In this document: positions 33,293 through 44,200 of the stretch, piece by piece
Numbering within the stretch: the first letter of the stretch is position 1
How the letters are laid out: each line of letters starts with the position of its first letter
Assembly: GCF_029962835.1 (NCBI RefSeq)
Contig: NC_080585.1
Span: forward strand, 58,205,443 to 58,269,442
Origin: Magnolia sinica
Taxonomy: Eukaryota > Streptophyta > Magnoliopsida > Magnoliales > Magnoliaceae
Direction of reading: 5' to 3'
Length of the DNA stretch: 64,000 nt
Made by a program: the position numbers and the translations under genes
Notes under the pieces: generated by a model
The model's input: the letters and a program-made list of their open reading frames with translations, nothing else
What the model was told of the DNA's origin: nothing
The model's database searches: none

Positions 33293-33477
33293 GTTCCTCA
33301 CTCTTTCGTTTGCTTGTTGTTCTGCATCCATATCTTTTAAGGACTGCATCCACTCCAATTCTGTTTCAATCCATTCGACTTGATCATGCAATCCAATTAG
33401 GGAAATAGCTTTTTGAATGAGCTCATCGCTGAGCTTTTTGACCAGGAACGAAATCACAGGCTTAGCACAACTTCCAT
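33293..33477 (-). pseudogene. Captured NLR coiled-coil (Rx-N type) fragment
   Basis: The minus strand starts with an ATG at 33477 and, after a frameshift near 33458, reads F-L-V-K-K-L-S-D, D-Q-V-E-W-I-E-T-E-L and Q-Q-A-N-E-R-V-R-N. This is the start of the coiled-coil domain of CC-NB-LRR resistance proteins, including the E-W-I-E-x-E-L segment. It stops after the R-V-R-N motif and is joined directly to the AAA-ATPase fragment at about 33291, with CTGTG shared at the junction. No NB-ARC or LRR sequence is present. Non-functional as a receptor. Confidence 0.75.
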
Positions 33478-33762
33478 CTTTCTTCTCTCGTTTCTCTCAC
33501 AAGAAAATTTAGACTGGAGATTCCTTCTACCAACAAGGTTGGATGTGTTTAAGAAATGATAGGTGCTTACACACTATGTAGGGCCCAGATCGGATCGGAT
33601 TTTGGATCGGTTTGGTCCGGATTGACATTGATCCGAGCTCGATCCAACAAACGGTCGGATCTGCCTGATCCTACTTGAACTGCACCGATCCAGGCGTCGG
33701 TTCGGTTCGAATCGGGTCGGATCCACCAGATCGGGTCAGACATGCCTAACTCTAATTGTAAT

Positions 33763-35265
33763 CTCAGTACACTATGGTTGTGCATCATCATACCTCATTA
33801 GCAGTTTGTATTTTTAACAGTAACTTCCAAAGTTAAAAGTCCCGTGTATTGATATTACATGCCTTGGAAAGCCAATAATGATTATGCATGTAGATGACAA
33901 CACCTTTAGTTTCACCAATGATGCCATAATTAAATGTGGGAATTGCAAAACTAAGAATTGGATGTGGAGATTGATCAAATACAATTCTCCCTTTTTAAGT
34001 GGCCATTGTGTCCAAAGTCATCTTTCCTTGGCAATTCTTATAATGCATAGATCTAATTGACTTGACTATGCATTAGAGCTAATCCTTAGACCTAAGATCA
34101 TATGGAGTACGAGCACTTGATGTTCACACTTTGGCTTTACCTTGTAAGGTTGCATAAATGGCTGACACACGGATGTGGTTATGGTCTACATGCTCCAAAA
34201 AAGAATCCATTGGGTCCATCAAGTGGTTTTCTCACTTACAAAAGGTTTTAAATGTTTAATGGAAGATTTCTAACTATTTGAACTTTTATTTTAATTGTTA
34301 CAAGTGATTCATCTTTCTTGATGGGACATCTCATGGTTGAGATCGTTGGGTTCACCTCTTAGACCAGCATGGGATTTTGGTCAAGAGTAGACACCAATGA
34401 AGAAGGGAGATATTTGGCATTTGATGATCATGGGCATAATAAAGTTTGCAGGGTAAGGTTTACGTTATACCATAATTAATGCTCCCTTTGAAACCATGAT
34501 TTCTCATCAAAAATAAATCCTCCCAAAGGAAATAGCACAATGGAGAGCTTTGAACGTCCCCAACCCTAGGGACGTCTAGTGCACGAGAAAAAGAGAGTTA
34601 AAGAGAAGAAAAAAAGAAGCAGCGAGAATCATCTCCTTCATCATAGGTCCACGTGTGAGGCCCATCATCTGGGCAGCTCTCAAGTGCACATGCCCAACCC
34701 TACCGCAACCATATGCCGGTAGCTTTCTGTGAATTAGATCAGGTAAAAACTTTCTACATTGGAAGATCGTATCGTATTACTGTAGCAATTGAATTTCTTT
34801 TGAAAATTTATGTTTCCGTGTCTTTTGAAATATCGCCAACACTGCATGTGATCATCTCTTCTACGAAAAATTATAGCATGTCTTCTAGGATTAATTCAGT
34901 TTATAAAAATAAAATCTCTAAATTAATATGCTGCAATATCTAATAAAACCTCCTTCCATGGCATCATCCATTCCCTCTATAATGGTGTACATACGATTGT
35001 TTGGTAAGATGGGACCAGATCCCAATGTTAAAATTGCAATACAATATCGTCAGAATAAGCCCAGGGAGCCCAAAAAATAATACATTTTTTCGTACAAAAT
35101 TAAAACCTTGTTACAAATAACTGGAAAAAAAAAAAGAACTGTTCTACAAGGTATGTAATACTACGTATAAACGATTGGGACACAGCTCATTGAAATTCTA
35201 GATGCCTCACATTTCTGATTTGATGGTTTATGTCAACCGCATCGGTGTTTTTTTGTCTAGATGTA
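33763..35265. other. No gene seen
   Basis: A+T-rich intergenic DNA between the Pack-hAT and the 3' end of the ABC transporter. Only short frames without motifs. Confidence 0.4.
35185..35240 (-). repeat. Duplicate of the ABC transporter C-terminal tail
   Basis: A segment of about 55 bp, centred on TCACATTTCTGATTTGATGG, occurs at about 35205-35240 and again at 35266-35310, where it encodes the last residues and stop. The 3' copy lies after the stop in the transcript sense, so it is a tandem duplication of the coding end into the 3' UTR. Confidence 0.7.
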
Positions 35266-38200
35266 TCACATTTCTGATTTGATGGTTATGTCAATTCCAT
35301 CAGTGTTATTTTGCTGTCCCCATAGCTGGGCATATCTTCCTACCCTCGACAAGAGAACTTCATGTGGGCCCTGTTCTACTACCTTGCCATTCTCCAAAAC
35401 AATGATCTGAAAACCCCAATAAGAGAGAGGGCACAGGAATCAACAAATTGTGAGAAATAAGGACAAAGAAAGACATTGCAGTAATGGGTTAATCTAGCTT
35501 TAAACACATGAAACTATGAAAGTTTTCTTTTTTGAGTGATTAGAACATAATTTTATTGCAAGAAAGGCCAAGGCTAGAATATACCAAAAAAGCAAAAACT
35601 ATAAATCCACCCAAGAGCCTTTATAACTCTACCGAACTGGCCAGAAAACAATCTATGATCTTCGTGGCAACTGCCCATTCTATAACATGAAATTTTGCTT
35701 CTGAAAACACTTCCTCAACTAGACCCGACCGATTTCTGAAAGATCTATTATTTCTTTCCAACCATAGGCCTTTATAGCCTTATGAAACTATGAAAGTTAT
35801 GCAGATCAAATTTAAATCCCAGTAAAATGGAATGAGAAATGCCACCAGCCATGAGACAAATATGCATGGCGGTTGAGCAGGTGGAACATCACACAGGCCA
35901 TTGGCTAAAAATCAGTGACAGCTGACCATTGCATTGTTGTGAGCTTTGCTCGTTCAATGTGGACTGTTGCTCATTTTTTTGAGCTATTGTCCCTTTTACG
36001 ACCAGCTGGCTAGAACATTCCACTCACCTTGCTGGTGACCCAACACGTCTGCAGTTCTGAGCCCCACGCAAGTAAGACGTACACAGGAGATGGTAGGTGT
36101 GCCCTTCATGGAACTCTGTGGAGAGAACATCACAGTTCCTCAAATTGGTATATAGTATCAGTGTCTTTGGGCACTTTTTCCAACATGAAGGTCCTTAAGA
36201 CTTTCTACTAAAAACAGAGGGACTATTTCATTGAGTTTTTAAAGTTTCGCACCTCATTCCATCACGTGAAATTACATGCAAGGATGACAAAACCATGGTA
36301 TGACTGAGAAGCCTTCAATTTTGACAGTTTGCTTGGGGTTTTCAGTTCCTATAAATGGGGCCCATTTTCAGTGATCCAAACTCACTCACTCCTTTCCTCC
36401 CTCCCTCGCGTGCTTGCGTGTTTTCTCCAACAAGTCCATTAAGTTAATGATTGAGTGGATCATTTTGTCTCACAGAATATGCCAGTTTTTCATTGACTTA
36501 AATTCAAGTCAAAACCATATAGGAATACCAACTTCGAAGTAGAGTCCAACTGTTAAAACATATGCACTGCATTTTTCAGAAAGACGTCAAGATGTGTCTG
36601 CAAATTGGTAAGCAAGGTTTAGCAGCCATGTTTGACTTGTGAGAACTTAGTCGGAACCCTTTTGGTTCATTAAAAAGAAGTAGGGGCATTTAGAGCATCC
36701 AATAAAAATAATGTGTATTTTTTCCTTGGAAAAAAGAAAGACAGGCATTGAGATTTTCTTTTAGAAGACATAACTAATCCCACAAAACAAATGCATTCTC
36801 ATAATTTTCTGTGCAGAGAATCCAAACCTCATCACATTGCATTGCAGTTGTAAGCCGATGCGCAACAAAGATCGAAGTCCGATTTTTTGCTAGAGACTTC
36901 AATGCACTCAGTATCTCAGCTTCTGTTGTACTATCAAGAGCACTTGTAGCTTCATCACACAACCTAGCACCAGAAATGAAGATTACTAAAGAAATTCGGC
37001 ATTTTCATTACGAAACTCATGAATATATGCTGATATTATCAACCAGGTGCAAAAAATAGCTTTCTTGGACCTTTTAACTTTTTCATTTAATTGCTTAATA
37101 ACCCTGATAATCCGTGAAGAAGAGTCCCACCATTTCTCATCTTGCTTATATACTGTTTGTGGTTTTGATTTACGTCAGTTTAGCTGGATACACTCATCAT
37201 CATCATCATCATCATCATAACCATATCACAACTAATTACGATTGGCTACAAGAAGCCTGTTCTGCCGTTTCAAAGGTTTAGATAGATATGATTTTTTTCT
37301 TCTTATTCTTCTATGAACTAATATTCATAGTGGAATGAATGCCTACAGGTGGGTGTACACTCCAACATTTCTAATCTTTTTTCCATCAAAGCTTCTGTTT
37401 CCAATTTTGCTATTGAAAATATGATCCATTTTCAAGGGCAAAATGGCTGTAGAAATGGGTTGTAGGCAATTGGTCCTCATTCACCATGATGTCTTTAAGT
37501 ATTTCAATTACAATTTTGAGAAAGGGTTTGACTGTAGAACAGGAAAAAAAATGATGTTAATGGTCATTGGTCTCACAGTGCTCTGTGCTAGACATCAGAT
37601 CTTGTACAGAATGACTCCATTTGCTATCATTTAGGAGATATGGAAGACAAGGAATAGAAGAACTTCCGAAGATGAAGAGAGATCCATGGAGACCTTTAGT
37701 GAGACTGTTAATGGACTCCTTGTTCGATGGGCATTGGTAATTGTTGAATTCCAGGGGTGGTCGCCCATGATCTCCTAATGGATTGGAAACAAGTAACCAC
37801 TTCCAGTGTAAGGCTATTAGAATCCGGTGCTAAATGGAAAACATTTGGCAAGTCATGAAGGAAAGACAGTATTGGTTTTTACAGGCTCAATTCTGATAGA
37901 ATTACTCTTGGTCTCTATTGAGACCAGGGAGAGACTAAATGGTCTTTGCCGGTCCTTTGGAGGTAAAGGCTTAGTCAAGGCAAAATCCAGATCCCTTCAC
38001 AAAGGGCTTCTTTACTTTGCACTCTCAGAGCCCACTAATAGTATAAGGCAACTCATAACATTATTAAATGGGCATCTTCATTGGATCAGAACTATGGAAG
38101 CTTTTTATTTATCCCAAGCAACATTTGAAATCTCTTACCATTTCAATGTATCTTTTTTAATGTACCAGAAGGGTTGAATGGGATTGCCACTTCTTGTGCT

Positions 38201-41200
38201 GGCTTTGTAACAAGGAAACTCTAGTGCTAAACTAATGAATCATGAAGTGCAAAGCCTCATCAGAATGGCTTTTAAGGAAGAACGGTGACTCCTTAGTTCT
38301 AGTATTATCATCATCATGCACCTCTCCTTTCAAAAAGAGCTTTTCGAAATTCAGATCTTGAAATGATTGCTGGATTCCCATCAACATCTCTAGAAGTGAG
38401 AATTCTGAACACACGACTTGCTTGGTGCAAGTTGTGCCCGAAAACAATTTATATTATCCTTTACTGTTGTCCCACATGCATATTGCGTTAGAATGCTAAT
38501 ATTTTCATATTGAGGAGCAGCACCTAATTGCAAAATTGTGGATGTAAAAAGGTTTTTTTTTTTTTTTTTTTAAATAAATTATTATTTCCTCTCTCATGTG
38601 AGAGAGGAAAAATCACTTACATAATTGAATAATTTTATTTGTTCCATGAGAGTAGAAGAACAAGAATCACTTACAGAATAGAAGGCCCCTTCAAGAAAGT
38701 GCGGGCAAGTGCTACACGCTGCTTTTCTCCACCACTTAACTGTAAGAAAGCAGCATGGTTAATAGCTGAATATTACAAAATTTCTCATACCCTGGCATGA
38801 TAGAGATAATTAAAAACGCTTCTATGGTACCTAGCATGATCAAATTGCCACTGATGGAAGTAGAATACCATTGTTTTTAGGCATGATGTGAATCCCTCCA
38901 TCCCACAAGGACAATCTTTGTAGTGATAGAGAAAATTAAAAATGTGTCTGATGATACCTCTCCCTCAATGATAGAATGCGAAACTCCTTCCCTCCCTCTC
39001 TTCAGAGAAATCATAACCATTCATATACCCAACAGATTGCTACTATCTAACAATGATAAGGTCCATAGAATTGATTTGGGGAAAAGGTGCGGCCACATGC
39101 ATACGAGCTACACAAAGAGAGAACAAGAGAAGGGTTTCAACGGTGGGGGCAACCCATCCCACTTTTTCCAATGCCGTGACCCACTATAACTTTAAATTTG
39201 TCTCATTTTTGGGCCGACATCCTAACATGATCCAACACAACAAATGTAAAGTGTGGATGTTGCAGATTCATCCTATTGGGCCCACGTAACCTGTCACATG
39301 GGCCCTTTAATGCTACATCTTGGGAAGGGAATTGGGTGTGGGCTACTCCCATGAAGGAATTGAAAGGACAAAACTGCCCTTGGATCGATGGGCTACACTG
39401 ATGAAAAAACCAAAGAATTTCCCCTCCCCACGACTAATTATAGGGGCAAAAATGTCCAAACTACTCATGTTATATATAGTATATATCATCTTCTAAACCT
39501 TATCTTAATTAATTATGTGTATGTGTGTTTGTGTATGTGCTTGTGCATGTGTATGCATGTGTGTGAATACTCACTTGCGAGCAATATCGCACAAATGCAT
39601 CCATGCGGTCTGCTTGGAGTGGGCCCACCTTGCTTTGTTTCTCAAATCTGAGCCAACCATCAGATAAGTCACTTGATGTTAGCCTAGGGCCCAAAAATCA
39701 GTCTGATCCGTCATTCATGCAGGCCACATGATAAGAAATAGTTGGTAGGAGGTAATCCGCCCTTGATTTTTCACGGGCCCATTATATTGTGGATTTGACA
39801 TCTACTCCAACCATCAGAGATGCATCACCCCATTTTAAGCCTTGAACCTAAAAATCAGCCCCATCTGTGATTCAAGTGGGCCACACCAAGGGAAACACTT
39901 GGAAGGGAGGACATTTTCCTGTTCATTGTTTCCTTATGGTGTGTCCCACTTGAATTATGGATCAGGCTTATTTTTGGGCCCTAAGCTTGACACGGGTGGT
40001 GCATCTGAATTTTGGGCTCAACATCAGGTGATCCATTTGATGATTGGATAGAGGGTTACATCCATCTGGCAGCCGATGCCAAACTTATGCCATAACTTCC
40101 ATCATGAATCCGAACAATAGGACATTCCAAACTCGTGCTTGGGCCTTCCTGTAAGCAATGTGTTGCATCAAAACCCAGGTGTAGTGAGAAATGGGAAAGG
40201 GTTCGCTAGGGCGTCCCCTGAAAGTGATGCACTGCAAAACACTTGGTTGATATGAGAAGTAGGCAAGGATTCTTGCACTATTCTGGATGTGTATGGGTAA
40301 AGAAGCTAGTGCACATGGACATGGGAACATTATCAGCTAAGAGTATGGAATTAGTAAATACAATTAAAAGAAGGAGAATTAATATAGCATCTGTTCAAGA
40401 GACCAAGTAGAAAGAGGCCAAAACTAGAGAAATTGATGGATATAAGCTTTGGTACATAGGAAAGAACAATAATAGAAATGGTGTAGGGATAGTGGTAGAT
40501 TAAGATTTAAAGGATAAAGTTGTACATATAATGAGATAATGTTATATAGAACTAAATCAATGGAAGAGGAAAATCGAATGTCAAGGAAGAAGTAAATGTT
40601 ATGTGGAATGAGATGGCCAAGTGCGTTGAGAAAGTGACAAAAGATGTTTTAGGAGTATCTAGAGGGAAAAGCCAAACATAAAAGGAAATTTGGTGGTGGA
40701 ATGACGATGTACAAAAATCTATTCACGAGAATCGTTCATGTTTTAAAGGCTGGCAAGGGAATATACATGATGAAAATTTTGAACACATAAATGCCAAAAA
40801 GATTGCTAAGAAAGTAGTAAGTGAGGCTAAACTTAAGGCTTATAATGATCATACAATAGATTGGAGAGGCAAAGATGATAAAGATGTCTTCAAACTTGAA
40901 AAAATGAGAGAGATGACGGGTAAGGACCTAAATCATGTTAGATGCATTAATGGCCAATGAGATTAATAAAAGGTGGAGATGCTATTTTAAAAAACTTGTT
41001 AAATGACAACCACTCTAAGAGCATAAAAAATAGACTATAAACTCAAAGGTCATCAGAGGACATAGATACATTCGTAGGATTAGGATATTTGAAGTGAAAG
41101 AAGCTTCAAGAAAGATGAAAATAGAAAAGGCCCTTAAACCACATGGTATACCAATAAAGGTTTGGAAGTGTATGGGAGATAATTGGCTATTTTAGTTGAC

Positions 41201-44200
41201 AAAGTTGTTCAACAAGATTGTAAGATCAAAGAAAATGCCAAACGAATGGAGGAAAAATACAGTGGGACACCATGCATGATATTGTAGAACGAACGAACTG
41301 AAACTGACTTGATCTCTCCCTTCATTCCATACCATACATCTCTCTCATTGAAAAATAGGTGATGGACATTATGAAGCCCCAAAAGTTGGATGAAGTTAGC
41401 CACTTCCGTGTCTGATATGTTCCTTCGACATGAGGGGTCCAAACTGCCACATAACCAGACACATAATAGCATTGAGCTGTGGGGATATATGCATCCGGAC
41501 CTAACCTGGCTAATGTCGGAAACTCTTCTCCCCGTCCACACATCCTCTGAGAAACAGATCCTCTTCCCATCCCCCAAAGAGAACCCAAAGTTCTCCTTAT
41601 ACTTGATCCCATCCTTGCGACTGCCTTCCAAAGCTCTATGGTCCTATACAACGAGGAATCTTTTGTCCACTACCCACATTCCCAGGTTCCATACTTGCAA
41701 GCAATCACTTGTCTGCACTGTCGTCTTTCAAACCAAAATGCCAAAGCCACTTGCCTAGCAACACTGAAGCAATGAGTTTGTACAAGTTGAAGGCTCCAAA
41801 AGGGCAAGGGGAAGGCCAAAAGGACGTGGACGGAGGTAGGAAGAAAAGGCTTGATAATCTATGGTCTCAGTGAAGGTATGCCCTTGATAGAATGGAATGG
41901 CAGGATTGGATTCATGTAGAAAAGGCTAATTAATTGGGATATAAGGCTTAGATGATGACGACGGCGACAATGATGATGACACACACACACACGCGTGCGC
42001 GCGCATGCACACGATCTTTCAAAAGATAACGATGTCTTACCTTAAGTCCTCGTTCCCCAACTATGGTTGAATATTTCTCAGGGAAATTCATGATAGTATC
42101 ATGTATGGCTGCATGTCGAGCAGCATTGAACACCTGAACAATGGAATGGAAACCAAATGGTTTAGGCGTATTTCATACAGTTAATAAAATTAGAAGAAAA
42201 AAGAAGAAGAAGAATTCATCAACCAACCTCCTCTTCGGTAGCTGATAATTTACCGTAGTGTATGTTATGAAATATTGTGTCATTGAAAAGTACCTGCTCA
42301 AGAATGGTCAAGCATGAAGGTTGTTATACAGCTGCCTAACCTTTCCTGAATAAATCATCTACAAACGAAAGCGTATGGTGCTACAGCTTACATATTCAAG
42401 AAGGATTATAAAAAACAATTTAACGCCATTGTACAAACTTACAGTATCCTGTGGTACAACACCAATAGACTTCCGAAGACTCTCAAGTGTCACACCCCGT
42501 ATATCTTGACCATCTATTCTTATCTGTCAAAGAGTTGTTTATAAAAGGTTAAGCGTGGGGAGCAATATTAGTTGTTTATCAAAGGTCAATCACTGTTAGA
42601 AATCTTAGCTTGCAAGTGGCAACATAAATGAAGGTAAGAAATAGTTGAAGACAATTCAATTTTGCCATCAATGGTAACAGCTATAACGAAAGTGGCAACA
42701 GCTATAGAGAGCGAGTTTGATATCACCATCAATGGAAATTTCTATCTTTGGTTTCGAATAGTCAATTATACAGACCATTTGTGTCATTAGATACATTGAT
42801 AATTTTACTGCAGTTAACCTGATATAACTCCAAAAGGTCACAGGTAATGATACTTCCATTTTCAAAATAATTCATAAAGATAAGATAAAAGAGTGCAAAC
42901 ATTACATCCATCACCCAAACTGGGTCAGTTTCTAATCTGCGTACCATCTTGATCATCATTTCCTTGTTTCAGCTATTTGCATTAGTTTCCCCCCAATAAA
43001 TAGTATCGTAATTTCATTACAACAACCAAAAGAACAACACAGAAAACTACAAAAGCAGACCAAACCTAAACATCTAAAATTTTCAATTCCAAGAACATGT
43101 TTCATTTGCTGGAAGATGAAGGAATCAGTTGACCATCTTTTTAATCATCATGATTAAGCAAGAGAGGTTTTTTCTTCTACAAACTCTGGCATTTTGTGGA
43201 TGTTACCCTGTATGGCTGCCAACTTCTTTAAAGGGTGGCCCCCAGCACATTCAAACCATGAACAGAAACTATGGAGCTTGCTTCCTTATACCATCATGTG
43301 GAGTCTTTGGAGAGAGAAGACAAGGCGTATCTTTGGCAACAAACAGAATCAAAGGATAAAATTTTGCCAAAGATCCATCATCTCTTGGCAACTCAGGGTA
43401 TCTCATCAGCTGATTTTGTTGAAGTTTCAAGTTGGACAATAGAGAGATTGGAAGGTGGTTACTGAATTGGGTGTTAGTCCTCTAAAGAAGGTTGCAAAGT
43501 GGAGTGTGCCGAGTCTAGGTTAGTCCTCCAAAGAAGGTTGCAAAGTGGAGTGTGCCGAGTCTAGGGATGTGAAAACTCCAAATGGATAGTAGCTTGAAAA
43601 GGCTCACAAGAAGTTACAAGGTTGGTATTGCTATTAGTGTTGGTAAAAGGAAGATTTCAGTTTGCCTTTACCAGGCCCTCTGCGTAAAGTTCTCAAAAGG
43701 AGAAAATTGGGCTACTTTTCCCATTGGGGGCCAGTCAAGACCCAGCTCGATAGTCAAGTAGGCAGTGTACCCGCTCTCTCAAGGCATGGCCTGGATCGAG
43801 TCTCCTTACTGGGCATTTGTAGAGCAGTGGCTCTGACACCTACAAAAGTTTGTGTGACACGTGAACTCCCAATTGTAATAAGCCTTCGTCAAAATTAAGC
43901 TTGACCTTTTTGTACTTTTTATAGGTGAATTAACGGCTAGAGTCCAGGATGAAGCCCCCTTTGGTATATGTTGTTTGCAGATGATGTAATTAGTGTTCAA
44001 AGTATCAGTATCGCTACAAGTTTCGCTGGCTGGGGATACAAAAACAATATCAATATCGCCGATAACAGAAAAATGTGGCGAAACATGGGAAAAATGGAGG
44101 AAATTTTCAGTGAAACTTCAAAGATGCTAAAATACACATTTGCATATTTATGAATAAAAAATTTGCAAAAAGAATGCATACATATAAGTTTCCATTTATT

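Larger units (their letters stand above)
32644..33754. mobile_element. Pack-type hAT element with captured gene fragments
   Basis: The TIR TAAAGCTGGGCA (32644-32655) is matched by the complement of TAGAGTTAGGCA ending at 33754. The 8-bp TSD ATTGTAAG (32636-32643) / ATTGTAAT (33755-33762) differs at one base. Subterminal regions (about 32655-32825 and 33575-33745) are degenerate GATCCGA/ACTCGA repeats like those of the hAT at 24.2 kb. Between them lie two fused fragments of host genes and no transposase, so it is non-autonomous. Confidence 0.85.

Noticed and set aside
32926-33477. A functional NLR-ATPase fusion gene
   Set aside because: A frameshift, an internal stop, missing Walker A and missing NB-ARC/LRR rule out either function.
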